NCBI RefSeq assembly: GCF_001692325.1
Contig: NZ_LXKN01000066.1
Span: 186,001-250,000, forward strand
Length of the DNA: 64,000 nt
Direction of reading: 5' to 3'
Source: Rhizobium sp. AC27/96
GTDB taxonomy: Bacteria > Pseudomonadota > Alphaproteobacteria > Rhizobiales > Rhizobiaceae
Shown here: piece by piece, positions 16,869-25,369 of the stretch
Numbering within the stretch: position 1 is the first letter of the stretch
Layout of the letters: every line of letters starts with the position of its first letter
The notes under the pieces: model-generated
Told to the model about the DNA's origin: nothing
Database searches by the model: none
What the model saw: only the letters and a program-made list of their open reading frames with translations
Translations under genes and position numbers: made by a program

Positions 16869-17888
16869 TCACTGTGTCGGCTCGAAGGGGGTTGCGATTG
16901 CCACTCTCGACGGAGCCACCTGAAAATCGGGCGGCAGCATCCGGTGATAGGCGAGCATCAGCTGACAGGCACTGCGGGCGTCGTGCCGCAGATCGTGATG
17001 GATGACGAAGGTAATGGCGCCGGTCGCGAGCAGCCTGACATTGTCCTGATCGAGATCGTGCGCGGCGAAAACGGCGCATTCGCGCCGGGCTTCGGTGAAG
17101 GCTTTCAATATGGCGCGATTGCCGCCGCCGATCGAATAAACCGCGCGAATATCCGGCTCCCGTTCCAAGGCGTCTCGGACGAGCAGCTGGGTTGTTCTGT
17201 CGACGCCAAATCCCTCGGAAATCCGCACGGTCGAAAGATGAGGGAAACGATCCGCGAGAACATTGCGGAATCCCTGCTCGCGCTCGTCCTCGCCGGCAAA
17301 GAGCCTGCTCGATAGCGTTACCAGCACCTTGCCGGGTTGTTCTCCCGCCATGCGGCCGAGCAGATGGGCGGCGGTTGCGCCCGCAACGCGATTGTCCATG
17401 CCGACGTAGCCGATGCGGGAATCCGCTGGCAGATCGGTGACCAGGGTGACAACAGGAATCCTTGCCGCCATCAGTTGGGCGGCAAGTTCGGCAATGGCCG
17501 GCGTCGAGGCAGCCTTCAGGACGACGCCGTGGCTGCCGCGCCGGCGGATGGTATTGAGGATGGACAGCAGCTCCTGCTCGCTCATCGTCTCGGCAACATG
17601 AAACCGCGCAGAGAATGAGGCCGGGCGCATACCGGGCAATTCCGCCTCGAATGCTTCGCGCACTGCCGTGGAAAAACGTTGCGGCGTATCCATCACGATG
17701 TCGATGACGAAGCGCCGCCCGGCGAGGCCCGATTGTACATATTGCCGTTCCAGCTCGGAAATTGCTGCAGCAACGCGGGTGCGTGTTACCACGCGAACGC
17801 CGGCACGTTCATGCATCACCCGGTCCACGGTCGCCAGACTCAAGCCGGCCTGTAGGGCAATGTCTTTCAGTGGGAAGCGTGATTTCAC
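16869..17888 (-). CDS. LacI-family transcriptional regulator
   Basis: A 339-residue regulator. The N-terminal helix-turn-helix reads FPLKDIALQAGLSLATVDRV, followed by a hinge and a periplasmic-binding-protein-like effector domain (DNRVAGATAAHLLGRMAGEQ; AAHDLDQDNVRLLATGAITF). The effector-domain family usually binds sugars. It is divergent from the dioxygenase-SDR pair with a 107-bp shared region, the likely target. The tandem repeat at 17901-17922 and a short AGGTTACCT palindrome (17947-17955) lie in that region. Confidence 0.88.
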   Translation of the reverse strand: MKSRFPLKDIALQAGLSLATVDRVMHERAGVRVVTRTRVAAAISELERQYVQSGLAGRRFVIDIVMDTPQRFSTAVREAFEAELPGMRPASFSARFHVAETMSEQELLSILNTIRRRGSHGVVLKAASTPAIAELAAQLMAARIPVVTLVTDLPADSRIGYVGMDNRVAGATAAHLLGRMAGEQPGKVLVTLSSRLFAGEDEREQGFRNVLADRFPHLSTVRISEGFGVDRTTQLLVRDALEREPDIRAVYSIGGGNRAILKAFTEARRECAVFAAHDLDQDNVRLLATGAITFVIHHDLRHDARSACQLMLAYHRMLPPDFQVAPSRVAIATPFEPTQ

Positions 17889-17900
17889 CTGCCATCCTTC

Positions 17901-17922
17901 TGAGGTGTTTTTGAGGTGTTTT
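17901..17922. repeat. Tandem 11-bp direct repeat in the lacI/dioxygenase promoter region
   Basis: TGAGGTGTTTT occurs twice head to tail (17901-17911 and 17912-17922) just upstream of lacI. An 11-bp period places both copies on the same DNA face, so it may be a regulator site. This is inference. Confidence 0.5.
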
Positions 17923-17995
17923 CAGTCTTTTTCATAGACCGGGGCGAGGTTACCTTCAACACATAAATCGAACGTCATCTCGGGAGGAGAACATC

Positions 17996-19189
17996 ATGGA
18001 CGCTCAGACACTGACCAGCCGGCGCAGCCAAAAAGTTTGGCTTTCGGCCGATTGCGGCAATCTCGATCATTTCAAGGTTCTGGTTGAAAAGACCGCCGAT
18101 CCGGCAGACTGGCCACTTGCCGATCGGATCGAGAAAAGCATTCTCATCTATGATGGGAAGAAGGTTCGCAACGCCGCGGGAGACGAACACGAGCGGCGGG
18201 AGCTGATGGCCGAGTGGGTTGAAGCCTTCACCTCAGGGCCGGGCATCATCGTCATCAAGAATGCCATGCCTGATACTGCCGTTGTCGACCGTGCGACCGC
18301 TGTTTTCGAAGCCATCGTCCGCGAGGAAAAGGAGAAGGGCAGGGGAGCAGGCGATCATTTCGCCAAGCCCGGCGCCAACGACCGCATCTGGAACTCCCTG
18401 GAGAAACATTGCCTGGCGGACCCGGAGAATTTCGCTCACTACTACGCCTCGACTGCCATCGCCATGGTATCGGAAGCCTGGTTGGGCGTCGGCTACCAGA
18501 TGACCGCGCAGATGAACCGGGTGAACCCCGGCGGCACGGCGCAGAAGCCGCATCGCGATTATCATCTCGGCTTCATGACGCCGCGGCAGATGCAGTCCTA
18601 TCCCGGCCATATTCATGCGGTTTCGCCGCTGCTGACTTTGCAGGGAGCGGTCGCGCACTGCGATATGCCGCTCGAGAGTGGACCGACGCTCTTCCTGCCC
18701 TATTCGCAAACCTTCTTTGAAGGCTACATCGCCTTCGGCCGCCCGGAGTTCCAGGCCTATTTCGCCGAGCATCACGTGCAGCTGCCGCTGGAAAAGGGCG
18801 ATGCCGTCTTCTTCAATCCGGCGGTCATGCATGGCGCCGGCAACAATGTCTCCAAGGATATCTATCGCATGGCGAACCTCCTGCAGGTGTCATCGGCTTT
18901 CGGGCGGGCGATGGAGAGCGTCAATAGAAGCCGCATGTCGGTAACGGCCTATCCGGCGTTGCTCGCCGCCGTTCAGGCAGGTGTGTTCAGCCGCGCCGAG
19001 GCGACCAATGTTGTTGCATCGACGGCCGAAGGCTATGCCTTCCCCACCAATCTCGACAGCGATCCGCCGGTCGGAGGTCTGGCTCCGAAAACACAGGCTC
19101 AAATCATGGCCGAAGCCCTTGATGCGGGGATGGATGCCGGGCATTTTGCCGAGCTGATCGCCGCACATGCGGCACGCAGGGAGGCGTGA
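17996..19189 (+). CDS. Fe(II)/2-oxoglutarate dioxygenase, phytanoyl-CoA dioxygenase (PhyH) family
   Basis: A 397-residue oxygenase. The iron triad is visible as H186-x-D188 in QKPHRDYHLG and a distal His279 in NPAVMHGAGNN, with Arg in DIYRMANLLQ placed to bind 2-oxoglutarate. PhyH enzymes hydroxylate varied small molecules, including AEP (PhnY), but PhnY is much shorter, so I do not assign that role. A good ribosome site (GGGAGGAG) precedes the ATG. An SDR gene follows after 7 bp, suggesting hydroxylation followed by oxidation of the new alcohol. Control by the divergent LacI regulator is likely. Confidence 0.8.
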   Translation: MDAQTLTSRRSQKVWLSADCGNLDHFKVLVEKTADPADWPLADRIEKSILIYDGKKVRNAAGDEHERRELMAEWVEAFTSGPGIIVIKNAMPDTAVVDRATAVFEAIVREEKEKGRGAGDHFAKPGANDRIWNSLEKHCLADPENFAHYYASTAIAMVSEAWLGVGYQMTAQMNRVNPGGTAQKPHRDYHLGFMTPRQMQSYPGHIHAVSPLLTLQGAVAHCDMPLESGPTLFLPYSQTFFEGYIAFGRPEFQAYFAEHHVQLPLEKGDAVFFNPAVMHGAGNNVSKDIYRMANLLQVSSAFGRAMESVNRSRMSVTAYPALLAAVQAGVFSRAEATNVVASTAEGYAFPTNLDSDPPVGGLAPKTQAQIMAEALDAGMDAGHFAELIAAHAARREA

Positions 19190-19196
19190 GGATTCT

Positions 19197-20006
19197 ATGA
19201 ACCGACTGGATGGAAAATTTGCCGTTGTGACCGGTGGCACGCAGGGACTAGGTGCGGAGGTCGCGCGTCTCTTTGCCGAACGCGGGGCGGCAGGGATTAC
19301 GATCTGCGGCCGCAGCACCGCAAAGGGCGAGGCCAAGGCACGGGAGATTGGTGAGCGCTATGGCGCCCCGGTTATCTTCGTTGCGGCCGATCTGGGCCGA
19401 GTCGAAGACTGCCGCAAGGTCATAGAGGCGGCGGCCGAGCGGTTTGGCCGGATCGATGCCCTGGTCAACGTTGCCGCGACCACTGATCGAGGGACGATTC
19501 TCGACACCAGCCCGGAACTGTTCGACCAGATCTTCGCCATCAATGTGCGCGCGCCGTTCTTTCTGATGCAGGACGCGATCAAGAATATGATCGCCAATGG
19601 AGTCGAGGGCACGATCGTCAATATCTCCTCGATGTCGTCGATGGCCGGGCAGCCCTTCATCAGCGCCTATTGCTCGTCCAAGGGCGCGCTCGACACGCTA
19701 ACCCGCAACACTGCCTTCTCGCTGCTCAGAAACCGGATCAGGGTCAATGCGCTCAACATCGGCTGGATGTCGAGCGATGGCGAGGATCGCATTCAGCGGG
19801 AGTATCATGGCGCCGCCGATGACTGGTTGGCAAAGGCGGCCGCCAATCAGCCCTTCGGTCGGTTGGTCGATCCGGCCGAGGTCGCCCGCGCCGTCGCCTA
19901 TCTGTCCTCCGAGGAATCCGGCCTGATGACCGGTGCGACGATCAATCTGGATCAATCGATCTGGGGTGCCTATGAAGGCACGCCGCACCCGCAGAAGGCG
20001 ATGTAA
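19197..20006 (+). CDS. Short-chain dehydrogenase/reductase (SDR)
   Basis: A 269-residue classical SDR. The NAD(P)-binding TGGTQGLG is at residues 12-19, the catalytic Ser region is NISSMSSMAG, and Tyr158-x3-Lys162 (YCSSK) completes the active site. It follows the PhyH dioxygenase by 7 bp and should act on its hydroxylated product, or in the same pathway. The start at 19197 places the Rossmann strand correctly; an upstream in-frame start at 19167 lies inside the dioxygenase gene. The gene is followed by a strong hairpin before the convergent phnM. Confidence 0.85.
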   Translation: MNRLDGKFAVVTGGTQGLGAEVARLFAERGAAGITICGRSTAKGEAKAREIGERYGAPVIFVAADLGRVEDCRKVIEAAAERFGRIDALVNVAATTDRGTILDTSPELFDQIFAINVRAPFFLMQDAIKNMIANGVEGTIVNISSMSSMAGQPFISAYCSSKGALDTLTRNTAFSLLRNRIRVNALNIGWMSSDGEDRIQREYHGAADDWLAKAAANQPFGRLVDPAEVARAVAYLSSEESGLMTGATINLDQSIWGAYEGTPHPQKAM

Positions 20007-20019
20007 GGTATATGATTGG

Positions 20020-20042
20020 GCGGGAGGGCAACGCCCTCCCGC
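20020..20042. terminator. Bidirectional hairpin between SDR and phnM
   Basis: GCGGGAGGGC and GCCCTCCCGC form a perfect 10-bp stem with an AAC loop in the gap between two convergent operons. No T-run follows. Probably ends or stabilises both transcripts. Confidence 0.65.
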
Positions 20043-20097
20043 TGACGACGGGGTGCTGCGTCTCGACGCGAAGCGCCAACCAGCCGTTTCGAGTGGC

Positions 20098-21252
20098 CTA
20101 GAAGCCTTTGATCGAGCCGTCGGACCAAACCATCTTGCCGCCGCGGATGGTGCTACGCACGCGCGGCACGCGGCCGCGCTCGGCGATCACGAGATCGGCG
20201 CGCAGCCCTTCGGCGATCCGGCCGCGGTCGTTGAGGCCGAGTGCCTTTGCCGGATTGGAGCTTGCCAACGCAGCCGAGGCGGGAAGGCCGCCCGTGCCGA
20301 TTTCCGCAAGAGCGATGACAGCCGGAAGAATGGCCGATGGATGATAGTCGCTGGCAAGGATATCGAGGACGCCGGCCTCGTAGGCTTCACGGGCGGAGAG
20401 ATTGCCGGAATAGGACAGGCCTCTCAGCGCATTCGGAGCGCCCATCGCGGTCGCCAATCCGAGTTTCCTTGCTTCCGTCGCAGTCGCGATATTGATCGGA
20501 AACTCGCTGATCGCCGCGCCGAGGCTGTGGAGCAGCGCGACCTTCTCGATGGTGTCGTCATCATGGGAGGCGAGCACTACGCCGTGCTCGCGCGCCAGGT
20601 CCGCCAGTCCGTTGATGATGTCCGTGCTGTCGCCGTGTTCGGTGCGGGCCGCCATGCGCTGTTTCACAAGCTCTGCAGCCTGGGCTTCGCTGATCTTCTT
20701 TGCCTTTGCCGTATTGGCGATATGCAATTCGATATCGCGATATTGGCCCTGGCCCGGCGTGTGGTCCATGAGCGAAATCAGGTGGATCGCGCCCGCGTCG
20801 ATCAGCGTCTTTGCCTCTTTCAGGGCGGGCAGGAAGGTCACCTCGAAGCGGCCGTGGACGCGATGGTCGATCAAGAGTTCGTCTCGCATCGATGCGAGTT
20901 TTTCGATCATTGCTCGGGTATTTTCCGCCGAGCGGACATGGCCGTAGGTTGCCGGCGTGAAGGCAACAGCCGCATAGGCGGTCGTTACGCCGTTGGCGGC
21001 AAGCATCTTGTCGAGGTCGTAGACGCCGAGTTCCAGCGGCATTCGGACGTTGACCCGCGGCTCCACGCATTTCTCGATCATATCGCCATGCATGTCGACG
21101 AAGCCGGGCAGTAGAAACCGGCCGTGGCCGTCTACATCTGCGCCCTCGACCGGCCGTTCGCTGATCTCTGCGATCAGCCCCTCTTCGATCCTGACGGCGC
21201 CGCGCTCGATCACGCGGTCCTGCAATACAATCTCAAAATTACTCAGCCACAT
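20098..21252 (-). CDS. phnM: PhnM-family amidohydrolase of the C-P lyase-like system
   Basis: A 384-residue amidohydrolase-fold enzyme. In canonical C-P lyase pathways PhnM removes diphosphate from the 5-triphosphoribosyl-1-phosphonate made by PhnGHI(L). Metal-site features are retained: LLPGFVDMHGDMIEK (H-G-D, where I recall H-T-D in E. coli), LISLMDHTPGQGQY, VVLASHDDDT and LDILASDYHPSAI. It is the last gene of the phnGHIJKLM operon, overlapping phnL by 14 bp. Conservation of the PhnM step while PhnJ has lost its cysteines suggests the complex still makes a ribosyl triphosphate intermediate. Confidence 0.88.
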   Translation of the reverse strand: MWLSNFEIVLQDRVIERGAVRIEEGLIAEISERPVEGADVDGHGRFLLPGFVDMHGDMIEKCVEPRVNVRMPLELGVYDLDKMLAANGVTTAYAAVAFTPATYGHVRSAENTRAMIEKLASMRDELLIDHRVHGRFEVTFLPALKEAKTLIDAGAIHLISLMDHTPGQGQYRDIELHIANTAKAKKISEAQAAELVKQRMAARTEHGDSTDIINGLADLAREHGVVLASHDDDTIEKVALLHSLGAAISEFPINIATATEARKLGLATAMGAPNALRGLSYSGNLSAREAYEAGVLDILASDYHPSAILPAVIALAEIGTGGLPASAALASSNPAKALGLNDRGRIAEGLRADLVIAERGRVPRVRSTIRGGKMVWSDGSIKGF

Positions 21253-21985
21253 CGTCTTGCTCGTCCTCGATCTTGATGGCTTCCAGATGAAGTTCCTGGT
21301 CGATCAATGCCCTTACATCCTCTGGATGATGAAAGACACCGATCATTGCAACGCCTGACGCCTTGAGCTGTGCCAGTCTTTCGACCAGTGCCCGCCGGGC
21401 GGCGTGATCGAGCGAGGCCGTCGGCTCGTCGAGCAGCAGGAGACGCTGCGGCAGGATCAGCGCACGGGCCAGATTGACCTTCTGCTGCTCGCCGCCTGAG
21501 AATGTCGAGGGATAGGCAGACCAGAGCTGCTTCTTCACACCGAAAGCGTCGAGCCAGCGCCGCGCTTCGGCGAGGGATTCAGCATGTGAGTTGCCGGCGA
21601 GCCTCAGCGGCTCGGCAACAAGCTCCTCCGCCGCGACACGCGGACGCGCATTCAGGAACTGGGTGACGAAGCCGATTTCACGCCGGCGCAGCACGGCGAT
21701 ATCGACATCCGCGGCAGTCGCGAGATCGATGATCCCTTCCTTCGTATGATAATAGACATGGCCGCCGCGCGGCAGGTAGGAACGATAGAGCGTACGCAGC
21801 AATGTCGATTTGCCCGCGCCATTCTCCCCTTTGAGCAGAATGAATTCGCCTTCGCCGAGCTCGAAGTCGATATTCTCGAAGGCAAACAGCGTGCGCTTCA
21901 AATGATGCATTTCGAATTGCTTCGAGAGGCCTTCGACGCGCAACACCGGAGCTGGAACTTGTCGGGCGGAAACCTGAATGTTCAT
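21239..21985 (-). CDS. phnL: PhnL, ABC-type ATPase of the C-P lyase-like system
   Basis: A 248-residue ABC ATPase with Walker A KGENGAGKST, signature FSGGEQQKVNLARAL, Walker B LLLLDEPTASLD and the H-loop region GVFHHPEDVR. PhnL proteins are cytoplasmic ATPases of the C-P lyase assembly rather than import ATPases. PhnL supports the PhnGHI reaction that swaps a nucleobase of ATP for a phosphonate. It is separated from phnK by 10 bp and overlaps phnM. All nucleotide-binding motifs are intact. Confidence 0.88.
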   Translation of the reverse strand: MNIQVSARQVPAPVLRVEGLSKQFEMHHLKRTLFAFENIDFELGEGEFILLKGENGAGKSTLLRTLYRSYLPRGGHVYYHTKEGIIDLATAADVDIAVLRRREIGFVTQFLNARPRVAAEELVAEPLRLAGNSHAESLAEARRWLDAFGVKKQLWSAYPSTFSGGEQQKVNLARALILPQRLLLLDEPTASLDHAARRALVERLAQLKASGVAMIGVFHHPEDVRALIDQELHLEAIKIEDEQDDVAE

Positions 21986-21995
21986 CGTCTTTCCC

Positions 21996-22823
21996 TCAAA
22001 GCTTCGCGTGCACGAGTTGCTGCGTATAGGCGTGCTGTGGGTCCTGGAAGATCTGGTCGGCGAGGCCCTGTTCGATCACCATGCCGCGCCGCATGACCAG
22101 AACCCGGTCCGCCATGGTGCGGATGACGCCGAGATCATGCGATACTAGAACCATGGTGATGGAACGGTCGCGCTGCAGGCGCTTCAGCGTGTCGAGAACC
22201 AGAGCCTGGACGCTGACGTCGAGACCGGTTGTCGGCTCGTCGAGCAGCAGGACGGCAGGTTCAAGCGCGATCGCCTTGGCGAGCTGCACGCGCTGCTGCA
22301 TGCCGCCGGAAAGCTCGTTCGGCCGTGCGTCCATGCGCTCGATCGGAAATTCCGACGCGTCGAGGGATTGGCGTGCCCTTTCGCGCAGCTCGGCGAAATT
22401 GCGATTGCCGGCAATCAGCAGGCGTTCGGCGACATTGCCGCTGCTGGTGTGGTTCATCAGCAAGCCGAGATGCGGGTTCTGATAGACGATGCCGATATGA
22501 TGCGCCCTCAGCATCCGCCGCTCAAAGCGATCGAGCGTGAAGAGATTGCGGCCCTCATGTCCCGGGAGCGCCAGATTATAAGTGCCGGTATCGGGCGTAT
22601 CCTCAAGGTTCATCATCCTGAGGAGCGTCGACTTGCCGGAACCGGATTCGCCGACGATGCCAAGCACTTCGCCCGGATAGACGGTGACGTCGACGCCGGC
22701 AAGCGCCCGCACGTCGCCATAGTTCCGCGCGATATCGCGCATCGTCAGAATGGGATCCGCTAGCATCAGTCTCGGCGGCTGGCGGGTCGGCTCCGCTGGT
22801 CTTGCGAGGTCAAGGTTGGCCAT
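21996..22823 (-). CDS. phnK: PhnK, ABC-type ATPase of the C-P lyase-like system
   Basis: A 275-residue ABC ATPase with Walker A GESGSGKST, Q-loop GIVYQNPHLGLLMNHTSSGN, signature LSGGMQQRVQLAKAI and Walker B VLLLDEPTTGLD. PhnK docks on PhnJ in the canonical complex, so it should contact the cysteine-free PhnJ encoded just upstream. The ATG shares one base with the phnJ stop. Its intact ATPase motifs argue that the complex is a working machine and not a decaying one. Confidence 0.9.
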   Translation of the reverse strand: MANLDLARPAEPTRQPPRLMLADPILTMRDIARNYGDVRALAGVDVTVYPGEVLGIVGESGSGKSTLLRMMNLEDTPDTGTYNLALPGHEGRNLFTLDRFERRMLRAHHIGIVYQNPHLGLLMNHTSSGNVAERLLIAGNRNFAELRERARQSLDASEFPIERMDARPNELSGGMQQRVQLAKAIALEPAVLLLDEPTTGLDVSVQALVLDTLKRLQRDRSITMVLVSHDLGVIRTMADRVLVMRRGMVIEQGLADQIFQDPQHAYTQQLVHAKL

Positions 22824-23734
22824 CAGCCCATCCTTCCATTGTTGTACCAGGTCTCGCCGATCTCGACCGTTTCGGCCTCAGTCTTGCGGATATGCTTGAC
22901 GCCGAAATGACTGTCGGACAATTCGTATTGCGAGGAGCCATCCTCCTGGGGAATCTCGTTCATGAAGAAGCCGGTGACATTGCTGCGGTAACAGGTCTTG
23001 TCCTGGTGATCTTCTACCCGGTAGGGCACATCGTCGAAGACCAAAGGCTCGACGCGCGTATAGGGCGGCACGGCAAAGATGCGTTTCTCGCGCCCAGCCG
23101 AAAGGATCGTCAGATGGTCGGCCTGGTTGAGCTTGGGCACATCCCAACGCGGGATCGGCGATGGTGTCATAACGTGTCGACCGTTGACCATGCTTGGATA
23201 GCTTGATCCCTGCATGATGCGGCCGGATTTGACGAGTTGTTCGTAGAGGATAAGCCAGAGCTGGCCGTAATCGGCATCGCCATGCATCTCGCGCGCCACC
23301 GACATATCAGGCTGAACGGGGCGCAACGGCTCCGGGTTCGGAACCTGCAGCACCAGGATCTGATCCTCGTGCAGCTTTTCCTCCGGAATTCGGTGGCGCG
23401 ACTGGATGATGGTTGCAGCCATCGTGTCCTCAGTCTCGACGGCGCCGCCGACGCGGGCGACGAATTTGCGGATGCTGCTGGCATTGACGGAATCATCCGA
23501 ACCCTGGTCGATCACTTTGACGACCGAGGTTGGCTTGAGCAGCGTCAGCGTCACCTGCAGGCCACCCGTTCCCCAGCCGCGGGCGATCGGCACTTCGCGG
23601 CTGGCATAGGGCACCTGATAGCCCGGCACGGCAATCGCCTTCAGAATGCGGCGACGCATCTCGCGCTTGGCGGATTCATCGAGGAAGCCATAGTTGAAGG
23701 CCATCCAGGGTTTTGTCAGGTCCTGAAGTTTCAT
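22823..23734 (-). CDS. phnJ: PhnJ homologue lacking all radical-SAM and thiyl cysteines
   Basis: A 303-residue protein with PhnJ identity over its whole length: PGYQVP with Gly38 (E. coli Gly32), GWGTGG, KVIDQGSDDSVNA, QSRHRIPE with zinc ligand His114 (E. coli His108), and FAVPPYTRVEPLVFDD. In canonical PhnJ, Cys241, Cys244 and Cys266 hold the [4Fe-4S] cluster and Cys272 forms the thiyl radical that cuts the C-P bond. With a constant +6 offset and no gap, those positions here are Thr247, Arg250, Leu272 and Gly278. Cys248 is the only cysteine. The C-terminus is extended by about 20 residues. Codon-by-codon reading shows no frameshift. It cannot do the standard radical reaction. It overlaps phnI by 4 bp and phnK by 1 bp. 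Confidence 0.9.
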   Translation of the reverse strand: MKLQDLTKPWMAFNYGFLDESAKREMRRRILKAIAVPGYQVPYASREVPIARGWGTGGLQVTLTLLKPTSVVKVIDQGSDDSVNASSIRKFVARVGGAVETEDTMAATIIQSRHRIPEEKLHEDQILVLQVPNPEPLRPVQPDMSVAREMHGDADYGQLWLILYEQLVKSGRIMQGSSYPSMVNGRHVMTPSPIPRWDVPKLNQADHLTILSAGREKRIFAVPPYTRVEPLVFDDVPYRVEDHQDKTCYRSNVTGFFMNEIPQEDGSSQYELSDSHFGVKHIRKTEAETVEIGETWYNNGRMG

Positions 23735-24822
23735 AGCGCGACCTCCTCTTGTTGTGAGGGAAGCTTGTCGGTGTCCGCAAGTTTTGCGGCCGTGTTCTTG
23801 TCTGTCTTGACGCGGCGCAGCGCGTCCAGGCTGGACTGGAACGTGACGTAGTGCGGAAGCTTGAAGTGGATGCAGAAGCCGGAGCTTTCGACCGGCTCGG
23901 TATGATAGAGAACGAATTCTTCATTGGCGGCCGGATGCGGATTGGGCTGGCTGGAGGCGAGATCGAGTGTCGCCGCCGCAATCACCTTCACCTCGTTCCA
24001 GCCGAAGGTGGCCGAGAAGCCCAGTTCCAGCTCTTTCGACTTGGAGATGACTTCGGTCTGGCTGACGCGAACGCGGCCGGCGCTGAAGACCGTGCCGCAG
24101 GGGTGGCGCAGCCGGACCGGTGCTTCGGCCAGGCGCAATTCATTGACCGTCGGATGGACGGAGCTGTAGCCGCGCATTGTGGAATATCCGAGTGCGAGGG
24201 TTCCGCCGGTGTCGGCACGCGCCAGGCTTTGCAGCTTGTGCGCCCGCGTCGCGGGAAAGAGCAGCGGTTCGCGCGTCAGATCCGGGATATCATCCGGTGC
24301 GACCGTTTCGACCGGATGCTCCGGAATAAGGCCTTGCGCCTTCTGCCAACTGGTCAGGGAGGGTTGGCTCGCGGGGGCCGGTTCTGCTGCCGGGATCACC
24401 GGCTCGGGCACATAGTCCTCGCCCTTCAGCACATCGACCTGCAGCAGGCGATGCGAATAATCGAGCGTCGGCCCGAGGATCTGGCCGCCCGGAATATCCT
24501 TGAAGGCTGCTGAGATGCGGCGAACGGTGAAAAGATCCGTCTGGCCGACCGGCTCTGCAACGGCGATCCTCGGCTGCGTCGTCCGGTAGGCGCGTAGCAG
24601 CAGGATCGCCTCGTAGAGATCGCCGCCCGCCTGCGCCAAAGCCAGGGCAGCGAGGTCAGGCTCATAAAGCGACGCCTCGCCCATGACGCGGTCGATGAGA
24701 TAGGGAAGGCCAGTCTTGACCGCCTCGACGCGCTCGCGGGTAATCGCGCCGAGATCGCTGCGAAACAGCCGCTCGGCCTGGTCGATGGCATATTCGCCGC
24801 CACGGGTTGCTACATAGGCCAT
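23731..24822 (-). CDS. phnI: PhnI, nucleosidase-like core subunit
   Basis: A 363-residue homologue of PhnI, the C-P lyase subunit that cleaves the N-glycosidic bond of ATP/GTP and, with PhnG, PhnH and PhnL, couples phosphonate to ribose C1. YVATRGGEYAIDQAERLF at the start, LLLRAYRTTQPRIAVAEP, RISAAFKDIPGGQILGPTLD and the zinc-ligand block HFKLPHYVTFQ (His319, His324; E. coli His328, His333) are all kept. Thus the metal site shared with PhnJ appears intact. The gene overlaps phnH by one base and phnJ by four. Confidence 0.92.
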   Translation of the reverse strand: MAYVATRGGEYAIDQAERLFRSDLGAITRERVEAVKTGLPYLIDRVMGEASLYEPDLAALALAQAGGDLYEAILLLRAYRTTQPRIAVAEPVGQTDLFTVRRISAAFKDIPGGQILGPTLDYSHRLLQVDVLKGEDYVPEPVIPAAEPAPASQPSLTSWQKAQGLIPEHPVETVAPDDIPDLTREPLLFPATRAHKLQSLARADTGGTLALGYSTMRGYSSVHPTVNELRLAEAPVRLRHPCGTVFSAGRVRVSQTEVISKSKELELGFSATFGWNEVKVIAAATLDLASSQPNPHPAANEEFVLYHTEPVESSGFCIHFKLPHYVTFQSSLDALRRVKTDKNTAAKLADTDKLPSQQEEVAL

Positions 24823-25367
24823 CAGAGCACCTCGATTGTGGTTGAGCGGGGAATGCCGAGCAGGCGCTCGCCGTCGACGAGATAGAGATCCCAGCCGAGG
24901 GGATAACGGATCGCCTTGCGGCGCATCTGCCAGAAGCCGGGGTCGATGCCGCCGATCTCGATCGTAATGCTGTCCTTGATGCCGGGGCCGGTAAGGCGCA
25001 GCCGCTGCCCGGTGCCGAACCGTGCAGTCGCAAACAGCGTTGCGGCATCATCCGGATAGGCGAGGGTGCCGATGCGCAATGACGATAGTACTTCGACCTT
25101 TTCGGCGGAGTCGATTGCCGTAAAGACATAGTCCGCCTCGGCAAGTGGTGCCCGCCGGGCGCCAGTTGTGGCCAGCATTGTTTCCAAGGATGGGTCATCT
25201 GCAGCATGGAAGCTGCATTCGCGATCGAGCAGGCTCTCTGCGAGGGGCCAGAAGCCTTCTCCCGGCATCTCGCGCACCTGGCCGGGCCGGCTCAGGGCCC
25301 ACAGGAGTGCCTCGAAAGTGGCGTTGGTACGGGTGTCGTCCAGGGTCGGCAGAAGATTGTGTGCCAT
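24822..25367 (-). CDS. phnH: PhnH core subunit
   Basis: A 181-residue PhnH homologue, recognised from TFEALLWALSRPGQVREMPG, LAESLLDRECSFHA, LRIGTLAYPDDAATL, LTGPGIKDS and the C-terminal YPLGWDLYLVDGERLLGIPR. PhnH is a structural subunit of the PhnGHIJ core and is needed for ribosylation of the phosphonate. The length is close to the usual ~190. It lies two bases after phnG and shares one base with phnI, consistent with fixed stoichiometry. Confidence 0.9.
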   Translation of the reverse strand: MAHNLLPTLDDTRTNATFEALLWALSRPGQVREMPGEGFWPLAESLLDRECSFHAADDPSLETMLATTGARRAPLAEADYVFTAIDSAEKVEVLSSLRIGTLAYPDDAATLFATARFGTGQRLRLTGPGIKDSITIEIGGIDPGFWQMRRKAIRYPLGWDLYLVDGERLLGIPRSTTIEVL

Positions 25368-25369
25368 GG

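Noticed and set aside
17996..19189. The PhyH dioxygenase as PhnY, the AEP hydroxylase
   Set aside because: It is far longer than PhnY, no PhnZ partner is present, and it is paired with an SDR and a LacI regulator.
22823..23734. PhnJ cysteine loss explained by a frameshift or sequencing error
   Set aside because: The C-terminal 60 codons translate in one frame with a family-like pattern (FDD, SDSHFG in place of SDTDYC). No other frame restores cysteines, and four separate positions are changed.
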